DNA of 45,434 nucleotides from positions 1 to 45,434 of the forward strand of contig SULG01000022.1 in the NCBI GenBank assembly GCA_005524015.1. The letters run 5' to 3'. Position 1 is the first letter of the stretch. Each line of letters begins with the position of its first letter. Below, one piece after another: positions 1 through 8,919 of this stretch. This DNA is from Candidatus Jettenia ecosi (GTDB taxonomy: Bacteria > Planctomycetota > Brocadiia > Brocadiales > Brocadiaceae). The notes beneath the pieces were generated by a model that saw only the letters and a list, made by a program, of their open reading frames with translations, searched no databases and was not told where the DNA came from. The position numbers were made by a program, and so were the translations under genes.

Positions 1-8
1 AGGAGAAC

Positions 9-60
9 TAAGGGGGATTATGCATTTCCCCCTTTTCTAAAGGGGGATCAAGGGGGATTA
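9..60. repeat. Palindromic repeat family A, copy 1
   Basis: Two runs of AAGGGGGATTA flank the palindrome CCCCCTTTTCTAAAGGGGG. The same module is seen at 22591-22665, in diverged form at 43486-43559, and on the opposite strand inside a coding sequence at 27391-27430. It is non-coding here and could fold as a G/C-rich hairpin. Confidence 0.8.
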
Positions 61-95
61 CGGGTGATTTGTTATTCTTTGCCGTTTCCACATGT

Positions 96-427
96 TATAG
101 TGATCAACGATTGAAACCGAACAATAAAAGATATCATGATTAGGGTATACGGTGTTTTTTCTTTCTCAATCTCGAAGAGATGTTATGATTATAGCAAAAG
201 CAGAAAAAAGAGTTTCAACCCCGAAGGGGTGACAGAACAAACCAGTGTTTCGGTATCATCCCTTCGGGACTTGATTTACGGGTAGTTTCTTATCTCTCAG
301 TATCTCACTCCTTCAGAGTGAATTTCATAATCAACGATTGAAACCCATTAACATATGCTGGAAACCAAGCTTTTCCCTTGCCTTCTGAGATATGCGGTAT
401 GTTCGGTTTCATCCATGGAGTACTATA
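96..427 (-). repeat. 332-bp terminal-inverted-repeat element, locus 1
   Basis: The element runs from TATAGT to ACTATA and has imperfect inverted ends that share GAAACCGAACA / TGTTCGGTTTC. Inside is one CCCGAAGGG-type palindrome module (184-275) in the opposite orientation to all other copies. Read on the minus strand, most of the interior matches 22692-22984, while the outer flanks (CCACATGT on the left, GCTTGATGCATATG on the right) match that locus on the plus strand. It therefore looks like one element placed in opposite orientations in the same target context. Confidence 0.65.
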
Positions 428-599
428 GCTTGATGCATATGGGCTAAAGCCTATCTCGGTTCGATTTTTTACTTCAAACAATTTTTTTTAGTTTTTTATC
501 TTTATTTATTGATGTTTGTACTCTCATGGTACACATATTGCATACTATCATTTCTATAATGATATCAAATTTTCTCATTTTGGAAAGGAGGTAAGAATT

Positions 600-644
600 A
601 TGAGGAAATTAGAAAAGGCACAAAAAATTCAAAGTACAATTTAA
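600..644 (+). CDS. 14-codon mini-ORF with strong ribosome binding site
   Basis: A perfect Shine-Dalgarno sequence (AAAGGAGGT, 584-592) stands 7 bases before an ATG that opens only 14 codons, MRKLEKAQKIQSTI, then TAA. It lies 170 bases upstream of the membrane-protein gene at 815 on the same strand. It may be a leader peptide, a small basic protein, or the start of a decayed gene whose remainder is lost. No family is recognised. The Shine-Dalgarno match is the main reason for listing it, and expression is unproven. Confidence 0.35.
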   Translation: MRKLEKAQKIQSTI

Positions 645-814
645 ATATCCGGATAGGCATATTAACAGAAATTTGAATATCAGCTTTTCCCACAGTTTTT
701 TCAATACATCATAGTACTAAACTCATATCAACAAGTCATCAAAAGCCAGGTGTTTTTATCAAGAGAACTTTTGTTTTTGTCTTTATAATCATTTTTCATT
801 ATTGAGGAGGAGTT

Positions 815-1789
815 ATGGTTAATTTAATCGATAGGAAAGAAGGTGCTGAAAGGCGATTAAGTGAAAGACGGGTAGGATACTTCGAAAGCGGCATAGCAGC
901 TTTCAAACGGATTTCATGGGGAGCCGTATTTGGAGGGCTTGTAATAGCATTAGTTGTTCAATTAATGCTCAGTTTGCTGGGAATAGGAGTTGGAATGGGA
1001 ACCGTAGACCCATTACAGGAAAGCAATCCCTTCGCCGGAGTAGGCATAGCCGCATTAGGTTGGGGCATTATTAGTATGCTGTTAGCGCTCTTTGCCGGAG
1101 GTTTGGTAGCAGGGCGTCTTGCCGGTATTCCAAGAACAATCGACAGTGTATTACACGGTTTACTAACATTTTGCCTTTTTACCATAGTCGTGTTCTATTT
1201 AATTACCACAACTGCCGGTTCTATTGTAAGCGGTATTAGCGGTCTTGCCATGCAAACCTTATCAGTAGCAGGTAAAGGTGTCGGCGCTGCCGCAGGTAAA
1301 GCAACTGACAAAATTGCTCAAAACGGTGTTGATTTAGGCGATATTAAAAGAGAAGCAAGAGCACTATTAATGCCGGCAGAAAAGTCTGAATGGAATCAGA
1401 ATACAGCCGGCACGGAATCCGATAGCCTTATTGATCAATTATTCAGCAATGGGGATAAAAAGATCGATAAGGAAGCTGTTGTAAATGCTATCGTAGCCCG
1501 TACTGGTAAAAGCCATGAGGAAGCTAACAGAATAGCTGATAACTGGATACACAATTATCAAAATGCTAAAACAGAATTGAATGAATTTAAAGCAAAATCA
1601 GAACAACAAGCGCGTGAGACCGGGGCTGTTGCTGCTTCTGCCGTATCTAAAGCAGGTATTTTCTTATTTGTCGGATTAGTACTTGGCGCTGCTGCCGCTG
1701 CTGCCGGAGGTAAATTAGGCGAGCCTCATCCTGCTGCTTTACGCACAGAGACAGAAAGCACTATCAGTTCAGAACGTACTTGCCGATGA
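815..1789 (+). CDS. PhnA-like / TIGR04086-like integral membrane protein
   Basis: A 324-residue protein of unknown biochemical role, probably in the inner membrane. A charged N-terminus (residues 1-30) is followed by hydrophobic glycine-rich segments near 35-58, 72-98 and 115-140. A soluble, mostly helical and charged middle part spans about 160-275, and a last membrane segment lies near 281-300. The Gly/Ala-rich first half resembles small membrane proteins annotated as PhnA-like or general-stress proteins in many bacteria; that match is from memory and is only family-level. The start is well supported: GAGGAGG lies just upstream of the ATG. It stands alone between repeat-filled gaps, so no operon partner suggests a function. 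The Ser/Thr-rich C-terminal tail ending in Cys-Arg looks unstructured. Confidence 0.75.
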   Translation: MVNLIDRKEGAERRLSERRVGYFESGIAAFKRISWGAVFGGLVIALVVQLMLSLLGIGVGMGTVDPLQESNPFAGVGIAALGWGIISMLLALFAGGLVAGRLAGIPRTIDSVLHGLLTFCLFTIVVFYLITTTAGSIVSGISGLAMQTLSVAGKGVGAAAGKATDKIAQNGVDLGDIKREARALLMPAEKSEWNQNTAGTESDSLIDQLFSNGDKKIDKEAVVNAIVARTGKSHEEANRIADNWIHNYQNAKTELNEFKAKSEQQARETGAVAASAVSKAGIFLFVGLVLGAAAAAAGGKLGEPHPAALRTETESTISSERTCR

Positions 1790-2154
1790 ACAAAAAAAAG
1801 CTACTGTGATAGAGAAGCTTGTTTATAGACCCATTTTCCTTATTCAACCCAGAAGAGGTGAAATGATTATAGATACAATACACCCTACGATGAAATCCCG
1901 AAGGGATGATATCTCAACGCAGAGCTCCCATGTCACCCCTTCGGGGTTGAAGAGCTTTTTTCTGCTTTTTCTATAATCATGACATCCCTACGGGATTAGG
2001 CAGGAAAATGAAAGGAGAGACGCAAGATTTTGCGTCTCTACAATCGACAAACGCAAAATCTTACGCCTCCAAAACCCTGCGCTGGTTTCAATCGTTGATC
2101 ACCATAGATATCTCATTTATCCTGCCCATCCCTGTTTCACTCGTTTACCCAGAA
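1790..2154. repeat. Repeat-filled gap with CCCGAAGGG module C2
   Basis: The module at about 1843-1999 carries, in order, an AGAAGAGGTGAAATGATTATAG half-site, the palindrome AATCCCGAAGGGATGA, the palindrome CACCCCTTCGGGG, a T-rich stretch, CTATAATCAT, and ATCCCTACGGGAT. It is followed by the palindrome GAGACGCAAGATTTTGCGTCTC (about 2017-2039) and a GGTTTCAATCGTTGATCACC end-like sequence (about 2083-2103). The hairpin plus T-run at about 1932-1965 could terminate transcription. A close direct copy lies at 17542-17698. Confidence 0.75.
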
Positions 2155-2493
2155 TTATCCTCTTGGCCAATACATGATGATACATACACCGATGAGGGCA
2201 ATAAGACCACCTATCAGGTCGAATGTATCAGGGGATATCTTATCAACCTTCCACCCCCAGAAAATAGAGAGAACTATAAATACACCACCATAAGCAGCAT
2301 AAACCCGCCCAAAGCTTGCAGGTTGAAAGGTTGGAATAATTCCGTAAATAACTAACACGATTGCCCCAAATAAGCCATACCAGATGTTCTTCCCTTCCCG
2401 CAGCCAGAGCCATACCAAATATCCTCCACCTATTTCGCAAAATCCTGCAAGGACAAAAAAGAGAAGTGATTTAACCATAGTAATTTTTTCCAT
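2155..2493 (-). CDS. ynfA: YnfA / UPF0060 family small membrane protein
   Basis: A 112-residue, four-helix inner-membrane protein of the UPF0060 (YnfA) family, related to small multidrug resistance exporters. Family landmarks are visible: the [18 protein letters not shown] segment in helix 1 with the conserved Glu, the YGxxPTFQP loop, [11 protein letters not shown] in helix 3, and a C-terminal helix ending in Trp-Pro-Arg-Gly. The length is typical for the family. The start at 2493 is supported by GAGGT six bases upstream; an internal Met at residue 6 is possible. It is convergent with the gene at 815 and lies upstream of the divergently ordered metal-efflux region on the same strand as the first efflux operon, but about 190 bases from it. 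The substrate is unknown. Confidence 0.93.
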   Translation of the reverse strand: MEKITMVKSLLFFVLAGFCEIGGGYLVWLWLREGKNIWYGLFGAIVLVIYGIIPTFQPASFGRVYAAYGGVFIVLSIFWGWKVDKISPDTFDLIGGLIALIGVCIIMYWPRG

Positions 2494-2683
2494 TTTTTAC
2501 CTCATTTAATAAAATTATCGGTTTTACACATTATTTTGAGTAGTTACTCTTTCATACACCCTTATCTTGTATAATTTAAGTTTAAAAAAGGGGGAAGATG
2601 GGTAGATGCTGTAGAAAGGGTGTACAGACGCACATTACCCCTGCATCCCTATTTATCTCCATGCCCTCTGCGGTAAAACTATC

Positions 2684-5600
2684 TTATGCCGGCTCAATCC
2701 TTTTCGGAAACCATTGATAGAGGGAAGGGATCACAAAAAGGGTTAAAAAGCTTGAGAAACATACCCCGCCAACGATAACGGTTGCCAGGGGCTTCTGTAC
2801 CTCAGCCCCTACATCAGTGGACATGGTCATCGGTAATAATCCAATAATATCTGTTATAACAGTTATCACGACAGGTCTCAGTCGTGTTGTAGCAGCCTCT
2901 ACGATGGTATCTCTCGTCTCTTTTCCTTTTTGCAAAAATTCATTAATACACGAAACCATGACCGTGCCGTTTAATACACACAGCCCAAAGAGGGAAATAA
3001 ACCCTACCCCTGCAGAGACACTTAAAGGCATATCTCTCAGGAACAATGCTACAATCCCTCCTGTTGCCGCAAAAGGGACGTTTATGTATATAAGAGCAGC
3101 ATTTTTAAAAGAACGAAAACTCATATAGAGAAGTATGAAAATTAATCCCATGGAAATGGGGATAACGATTGCAAGACGGTTCCTTGCCCGTTGCATATTC
3201 TCGAACTGGCCACCCCAGTCAAGATAATAGCCAGGGGGGATTTCCACATTTTCCCGTATCCTCTTTTGTGCCTCAGATACAAAGCTGCCAATATCCCTGC
3301 CTCGCACATTACATTCCACTACGATACGCCGGAGTCCATTCTCACGGCTGACCTGGGCATGTCCCTCTTCCATAAAAATATCTGCCATCTGGATGAGCGG
3401 CACACGTACACCGCCAGGGGCGTTAATCAAGATATTTTTGATTTCCTCCACGCTGTTCCTTGCCTCTTCAGTAAAACGGACTACAAGATCGAACCGCATT
3501 TGACCCTCCAGTACTTGCGATGCGGCCCTGCCACCAATGGCTGTTGTAATAACATCCTGTATATCCGATACGTTGATCCCGTAACGGGCAATGGCGCTTC
3601 TGTCAATTTTTATCTGTACCACAGGCAATCCTGCCACCTGTTCTCCTTTCGTATCACTGGCTCCCTGGATATGAGAGACAACTCGTTCGATCTCCTCTGC
3701 CTTCGCCTTTAGTATCTCATAATCATCGCCAAAGAGCTTGATAGCAACATCAGAACGGACGCCCGCTATCAATTCGCTGACCCGCAACTCAATGGGCTGA
3801 GAAAAACTATACTGCATGCCTGGTATCTTCTCCAAATCCTCTTCTATACGGATAATGAGTCCCTCTTTGGTCTTAGCCGTCTTCCACATCTCTTTAGGTT
3901 TGAGCATTACAAATACATCGCTAATCTCCTGGCCCATAGGGTCTGTGGCAATCTCAGCTCGCCCGGTCTTGGATACAACAGTCTCTACCTCCGGATATTT
4001 CATGAGAGTTTTTTCTACGAGCGTAGAAAGTTGTACCGACTCCTTTAAAGAGACGCTGGGCAAGCGCCGTACATTGATTGCAATAGCGCCTTCATCCAAT
4101 TCAGGCATAAACTCCGAGCCTAAAAAGGGGATAAGGGCAAGGCTTGAAAGGGAGCATAAGGCAGCAATAATTAAGGTCACCTTGGGATGGAATACGGCCT
4201 TTTGTAAAAAAGGTTTGTAACGACTCTTTAAAAACCGCATAATACGATTATCCGCCTCCTTCTCATGTAACGTTGTCTTTATTCCCCCTTTTCTGAAAAC
4301 AAGGGAGCACAAGGTGGGCATAATGAACAGGGCAATAAAAAGAGAACTCAGCATGGCAAGACTTACCGTAAAGGCTACCGGTTTGAACATCTTACCTTCA
4401 ACGCCCTGCAAACTCAAGAGCGGTACATAGATGATAATAATAATACTTACGGCGAAGAAGATGGGACGTCCCACCTCCTGAACTGCACGGAGTATTGTTT
4501 CCTGGTACCCATCACTCTTTTTTCTCAAGGTAAGGCGTTGGACAATATTTTCTACCGTGCACACTGAACTATCGGTAATGTTGCCAAACCCCAGAGAACC
4601 GATACTCATTATCGTAGCAGCAATCCCGGCGTAATACATGCCTGAAAAGGTTAAAATAACCGTTAAAGGAACGGAAAGAGCAATAAGGAGTGATACCCGC
4701 CAATTTCCTACGGTTAACGTGAGCACTATAATAATCAGGATAATCCCGGAAATAACATTGGTAATAACCGTATGAATAACATTACTGACAAGGTCAGACC
4801 GATCATAAAACGGTACGATATCAACACCTTTTGGCAGGCTTTGCCTGATCTCTTCCACCTTCTGCTTTACTCTTTCCACCACGGTACGACTGTTTTCACC
4901 CTTGAGCATCATGGCAATACCCGTAACAACCTCTCCCTTACCGTCTTTGGTGACTGCCCCATAGCGCACCTCAGGCCCTATTCCGGCATTCGCCACATTT
5001 TTTATATAAATGGGAATACCCTCTGCTGTCGCATGAACAATGATATTTTCAATATCCTGTATGGTATTGATAAGGCCTATCCCCCGTATGAGATACTGTT
5101 CAGATGCATGTTCTATATATTGTCCGCCGGCATTGGCATTATTTGCGGCCAGGGCATCAAAAACTTGCCGGAGGCTGATATCATAGGTAATAAGCTTTTT
5201 GGGATCTATCAGTACCTGGTACTGCTTTACAAAACCACCGAAACTATTGACCTCAATAATTCCTGGTGTGGTGAGCAGCCTCGGTCTGATCAGCCAATCC
5301 TGGATAGTTCTCAGTTCCATGGCATCTTTACCCTCACCGGTAACTACGTATTGATATATCTCGCCCAGACCCGTGCTAATCGGTCCCATGACGGGCTGAG
5401 CCATGAAAACCTGCGGAAGCTGTTCCTCTACAATTTGTAACCGCTCAAGTACCAACTGGCGGACAAAATAGATGTTTACGTGGTCATTAAAAACTATCGT
5501 GACTTGAGAAAGCCCTGTCTTTGAAATGGAACGTACCTCCACGACATCCGGTAAGCTGCTCATGGAAAACTCAATAGGAAATGTGATGAGTTTTTCTATT

Positions 5601-5794
5601 TCAAGAGGGCCGAGTCCCGGCACTTCGGTATTGATCTGTACTTGATTTGTTGTAACATCGGGCACGGCATCGATCGGCAAGCGTAAGATGTAGTATAAAC
5701 CCAATCCTATAATGACACATATCACGATAAGAACGAGGAATCCCTGTTTTAATCCATATTCAATAAGTCTGTTAATCATAAGATTAGTGTGCAC
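2684..5794 (-). CDS. czcA: Heavy-metal efflux RND permease (CzcA/CusA family)
   Basis: A 1036-residue inner-membrane proton/metal antiporter, the pump of a tripartite efflux complex. Family features include the N-terminal helix followed by [16 protein letters not shown], two large periplasmic loops (about 40-335 and 560-870), and twelve expected membrane segments. The TM4 proton-relay region reads LGFGNITDSS followed by VEN. Numbered from Met1 it carries Gly402, Asp408 and Glu415, whereas classic CzcA has Asp402/Asp408/Glu415, so one relay acid is missing. The start overlaps the adaptor gene by 11 bases, indicating an operon with translational coupling. The substrate is probably a divalent or monovalent transition metal. 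The altered relay makes a CzcA-like Co/Zn/Cd assignment unsafe, and CusA also lacks the first Asp. The gene symbol is family-level. Confidence 0.93.
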   Translation of the reverse strand: MHTNLMINRLIEYGLKQGFLVLIVICVIIGLGLYYILRLPIDAVPDVTTNQVQINTEVPGLGPLEIEKLITFPIEFSMSSLPDVVEVRSISKTGLSQVTIVFNDHVNIYFVRQLVLERLQIVEEQLPQVFMAQPVMGPISTGLGEIYQYVVTGEGKDAMELRTIQDWLIRPRLLTTPGIIEVNSFGGFVKQYQVLIDPKKLITYDISLRQVFDALAANNANAGGQYIEHASEQYLIRGIGLINTIQDIENIIVHATAEGIPIYIKNVANAGIGPEVRYGAVTKDGKGEVVTGIAMMLKGENSRTVVERVKQKVEEIRQSLPKGVDIVPFYDRSDLVSNVIHTVITNVISGIILIIIVLTLTVGNWRVSLLIALSVPLTVILTFSGMYYAGIAATIMSIGSLGFGNITDSSVCTVENIVQRLTLRKKSDGYQETILRAVQEVGRPIFFAVSIIIIIYVPLLSLQGVEGKMFKPVAFTVSLAMLSSLFIALFIMPTLCSLVFRKGGIKTTLHEKEADNRIMRFLKSRYKPFLQKAVFHPKVTLIIAALCSLSSLALIPFLGSEFMPELDEGAIAINVRRLPSVSLKESVQLSTLVEKTLMKYPEVETVVSKTGRAEIATDPMGQEISDVFVMLKPKEMWKTAKTKEGLIIRIEEDLEKIPGMQYSFSQPIELRVSELIAGVRSDVAIKLFGDDYEILKAKAEEIERVVSHIQGASDTKGEQVAGLPVVQIKIDRSAIARYGINVSDIQDVITTAIGGRAASQVLEGQMRFDLVVRFTEEARNSVEEIKNILINAPGGVRVPLIQMADIFMEEGHAQVSRENGLRRIVVECNVRGRDIGSFVSEAQKRIRENVEIPPGYYLDWGGQFENMQRARNRLAIVIPISMGLIFILLYMSFRSFKNAALIYINVPFAATGGIVALFLRDMPLSVSAGVGFISLFGLCVLNGTVMVSCINEFLQKGKETRDTIVEAATTRLRPVVITVITDIIGLLPMTMSTDVGAEVQKPLATVIVGGVCFSSFLTLFVIPSLYQWFPKRIEPA

Positions 5795-7118
5795 ACCCTT
5801 CCCCGAACTTCTCCTTCATAATCTCAGATTTGAGCAGAAAGCCACCATGAACAACCACACGGTCATTACCGTTTAAGCCACTGATAACCTTCACATAGCC
5901 ATCCGCCCTTGCTCCCAGGATTACGTCCCTTCTCAGAAAAAACCCTTCATCAAGGGGCACAAAAACAAAGTGTTTTTGCCCATCTGTCTGGACAGTTCCC
6001 TCTGGTACCACTGGCGCACCATTCTCTGTTTCTGATGAGAGTTGGAGCATTACCCTGGCAAACATACCCGGCTTTAATTTCTCATGGCGATTGTCGGCCT
6101 CCGCCCTGACCTTCACGGTACGTGTCTTTTCATCAACCACAGCCCCTATATACGTAACGACACCCTCAAATTGTTCTCCCGGATAGGAAGCTACCGATAT
6201 CATCACGTTATTTCCAATCTTAACTCTTGGAATATCTTTCTCATAAATATCAAACCATACCCATAACCGTGTGAGATCAGAGATAGTAAAAAGAGGAGCA
6301 AAGGCATCCTTAAGCCCACCAACAGCTACATTTTTCTCGGTCACCGTGCCATCAAAGGGAGCCGAGACGATAAATAACGAAGAAATGGGGCTTTTTTCTA
6401 TATGTCGGATATCACTCTCCTGCTGACCCAATAGTTTTAATTTTTCTTTTAGTGTTTCCAATTCTATCTGCGCCTGTTCATAGGCAGTCTTAGCTTCCAG
6501 GAATTGTTTTTTGGAACATATATTTTGGGAATAAAGAGACTTTTCCCTTGAATAATTCTTTTTTGCCAGCCTTAACATCGCTATTGCTTTTGTATAATCG
6601 GCTCTGGCTTCTCCAAGTTCTATGCTGTCCAACAGGGCTAGCTTCTGTCCCTTTTTCACATGATCTCCCCAGTCTGCAAACACCTCTTTAACAACTCCGG
6701 GTACTCTGGGAGAAACGATAACAAAACGGTCTCTGTTTGCTCCTACCTCACCGGTTGCGTTGAGAAAGACACCCATATCTAGCGTTTCAACTTCCTTTAT
6801 CGTAATAATTTCCCCTAGTATAGAAGTATCAACTTTGACAACTCCAACCTCATAGCGACACCCATCGCACTCAATAATGGAGATATTATGTTCACATTGT
6901 TTTTTTAACAATTCCTCATACGTATTGCCTTTCATACTAGGGTTACACAAAGAACATTCCCTTTCCGGAACACCATGTTCAGGGCATATTTCGTCTTTAT
7001 GCGTATCCTGACAACCCTGATGTGCAAAGATGTTCCCAGGGGGAAGGACCCCTGTAAGGAGGAAAAAAATAATTACCCGTGTAATCGTTCGTATTTTACC
7101 TGTTGGTAAATATGTCAT
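5784..7118 (-). CDS. czcB: RND efflux periplasmic adaptor with N-terminal Cys-rich metal domain
   Basis: A 444-residue membrane-fusion protein linking the RND pump to the outer-membrane channel. A signal sequence or anchor (about 12-32, ending in FAHQ) is followed by a Cys/His-rich segment: Cys36, Cys45, His48, Cys55, Cys58, Cys75, His77, Cys84 and Cys87, with a CPEHGV motif and two CxxC pairs. The barrel-sandwich/lipoyl half-motif (about 135-170, PRVPGVVKEVFADWGDHV), a coiled-coil hairpin (about 175-235), the second lipoyl half, a beta-barrel and the membrane-proximal domain follow. The extra Cys domain probably captures metal in the periplasm. It is translationally coupled to the permease downstream and preceded by the channel gene 115 bases upstream, giving the order channel-adaptor-pump. 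Confidence 0.92.
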   Translation of the reverse strand: MTYLPTGKIRTITRVIIFFLLTGVLPPGNIFAHQGCQDTHKDEICPEHGVPERECSLCNPSMKGNTYEELLKKQCEHNISIIECDGCRYEVGVVKVDTSILGEIITIKEVETLDMGVFLNATGEVGANRDRFVIVSPRVPGVVKEVFADWGDHVKKGQKLALLDSIELGEARADYTKAIAMLRLAKKNYSREKSLYSQNICSKKQFLEAKTAYEQAQIELETLKEKLKLLGQQESDIRHIEKSPISSLFIVSAPFDGTVTEKNVAVGGLKDAFAPLFTISDLTRLWVWFDIYEKDIPRVKIGNNVMISVASYPGEQFEGVVTYIGAVVDEKTRTVKVRAEADNRHEKLKPGMFARVMLQLSSETENGAPVVPEGTVQTDGQKHFVFVPLDEGFFLRRDVILGARADGYVKVISGLNGNDRVVVHGGFLLKSEIMKEKFGEGCAH

Positions 7119-7233
7119 AGATTCCCTTTACTCAAAAATAGTTAAAATGATGAAAAAAATAAATATCTCATTACAAAAATGGATGCAGAAGAAAAACGAG
7201 GCCATTTTGATAAATAAAGTATCTCGCCCCATG

Positions 7234-8571
7234 TTATTGTTTCCCTATTTTAGTCACTGCCAGCCTTTCAATATCTGCAATTAACAGGTTTAAATTTTTT
7301 AAGGATTCTATGTATGAAATCCTCGTATCAGCCCAGGTTCTTTGGGCATCCAGAAGATCCATATAGTCAAATTCACCCTCTTTATATCCTCTTGTAATTA
7401 ACATAAGTGATTCTTCTGCCTTGGGCAGAATAGTATCTCTGTATTCAAGAACACGTCTCTTCTCTACATTGTATGAGTTAAAATTCCTTTTTAGCTGAGA
7501 GAGCAAATCATGGTAAACGGATTGATTATCATGTTTAGCCTTTTTTGAGAGAGCCTTGCCTCTTTGTATGTTTCCCTGATTACGATTAAAAAACGGAACT
7601 GGTACCTCAATACCTAGCTGGACGGTATCCAGTTCTTCACGATTAAGCCGTTTATAACCAGCGGATACAAGAATATCAGGTATAATTTGCCGCTTCTCTA
7701 ACGTAAGCTGAGTTTCCGCTATTTCCATATTCTTCTTTGATGCCTTAAGGAATGGTTGATTGTTCCTCATCCTGGACTCAAGATCCTGAAGCGACAACTC
7801 TGCAGGTTTTGTAGAAAGCCTTCCCGACGCACCGGCAAGAGTTTCTTCCGGAATACCCATTACTGTCAGTAATTCCTTTATTGAATTTTGCAGATTTCCC
7901 TCTGCTATAAAAACAAGGTTTCGCGCTTTTGATAATTCTACTTCTCCCCTGAGGACATTCGTTGCAGGAACCTCGCCTGCTTCAAACCTTACTTTCTCAC
8001 TCTCGTAAATTTGTTTTGCAATTTTTTCCGTTTCCTTTGCTATGGAAAGCCCTTCCTGATCTGCAATAGCCCTGTAAAATGCCTTCTTTGTATCAGCCAT
8101 GACCTGTAACAAAACAGTATCCCGATCAAAGGTATCTTTTTCCTTTAACTGCTCACTCACTTTTATTCCAAGCCTTCTTTTACCACCAGTGATAATTGGC
8201 TGGGTTATAGCCACAAGGTTTTGACTTTGATTTAGCCCAATTTCATTTGTAGGGATTTCCTCAGCCAAAAGATCAAGGACGGGATTCGGATACAATTTTG
8301 ACTGTCGTAAAGCGCCTGTTGCAGCATCAATCTGATCTCTTGCCGATTGCAATTGTGGATTTTTTTCAATAGCAATGGCAATAGCCTCCCCGAGTGAAAT
8401 TTTCCTGTTTACTGGTTTAGAATTCCTGTCCTCAATTTTATTCGGGGGATTGCCTCCAAGGGCTGTTGACCAAAAGCAGGGTAGACAGATAAAGAGGAAC
8501 AACAACCCCGCAATACAAATTACGGTCTTGTTTTTTTGAAAAATGGACTGGTAATTAAAATAGGTATCCAT
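7234..8571 (-). CDS. czcC: TolC/CzcC family outer-membrane efflux channel
   Basis: A 445-residue outer-membrane factor of the TolC superfamily that should form the exit duct for the adaptor/pump pair downstream. An N-terminal hydrophobic segment (about 17-38) is likely a signal peptide. The mature part has the two-fold repeat of long amphipathic helices typical of OEP proteins: the first half opens with SLGEAIAIAIEKNPQLQSAR and the second contains NNQPFLKASKKNMEIAETQL. PVPFFNRNQGNI is a hallmark of CzcC-type channels. It is the first of the three efflux genes on this strand. The second efflux set (12257-17448) has no channel of its own, so this one could serve both. The start at 8571 gives a plausible signal peptide. 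Confidence 0.9.
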   Translation of the reverse strand: MDTYFNYQSIFQKNKTVICIAGLLFLFICLPCFWSTALGGNPPNKIEDRNSKPVNRKISLGEAIAIAIEKNPQLQSARDQIDAATGALRQSKLYPNPVLDLLAEEIPTNEIGLNQSQNLVAITQPIITGGKRRLGIKVSEQLKEKDTFDRDTVLLQVMADTKKAFYRAIADQEGLSIAKETEKIAKQIYESEKVRFEAGEVPATNVLRGEVELSKARNLVFIAEGNLQNSIKELLTVMGIPEETLAGASGRLSTKPAELSLQDLESRMRNNQPFLKASKKNMEIAETQLTLEKRQIIPDILVSAGYKRLNREELDTVQLGIEVPVPFFNRNQGNIQRGKALSKKAKHDNQSVYHDLLSQLKRNFNSYNVEKRRVLEYRDTILPKAEESLMLITRGYKEGEFDYMDLLDAQRTWADTRISYIESLKNLNLLIADIERLAVTKIGKQ

Positions 8572-8919
8572 AATAAAGCCTTTCGTATCGTAAATAAACT
8601 ATGTACCTGGGATAACTCACCACAGATTTCCGCTCAGATAAGCAGGGTAAGGCTAAACAGGCTGTCCGAGAATTCAATCGACCCACAAATGCCATACTAA
8701 ATATTGTTATCATGCTAATATTTTGTCAACATAGAGTATGGGATTTGTCGTGTGAAAGCATTCTCGGACAGCCTGTAAAGCCTTGCCCTACATTGATTCT
8801 GTTTTTCATGATTGGCACGGATTAAAAGTCTATGACTATCAATACCCGCCTAGCCCCGGATTTATCGGGCATTTTAGTTAATATTCTGATCTTTCTGTGA
8901 TGAAGTATTATAAGATGAA
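8572..8919. other. Gap holding a 120-bp inverted-repeat element
   Basis: Apart from the 120-bp element at 8657-8776, the gap contains the remains of the dispersed palindrome GGCTAAAGCC, split by that element, and a short hairpin CCCCGGATTTATCGGG near 8854-8870. No gene is seen. Confidence 0.6.
8657..8776. mobile_element. 120-bp MITE-like element, copy 1
   Basis: The ends are perfect 17-base inverted repeats, ACAGGCTGTCCGAGAAT and ATTCTCGGACAGCCTGT, around an AT-rich core with no coding capacity. A second element with the same ends and exactly the same length is at 17823-17942. The flanks GGCTAA and AAAGCC rebuild the palindrome GGCTAAAGCC if two bases (AA, or TA with the end shifted) were duplicated on insertion. 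No transposase with these ends is present in the window. Confidence 0.75.

Noticed and set aside
327-345. AATCAACGATTGAAACC resembles the 3' end of CRISPR repeats (GATTGAAAC).
   Set aside because: Copies are scattered singly at the ends of repeat elements, with no regular spacer spacing and no cas genes in the window.
2008-2355. A plus-strand open frame opposite ynfA.
   Set aside because: It is antisense to a well-supported gene, begins in repeat DNA and has no family features.
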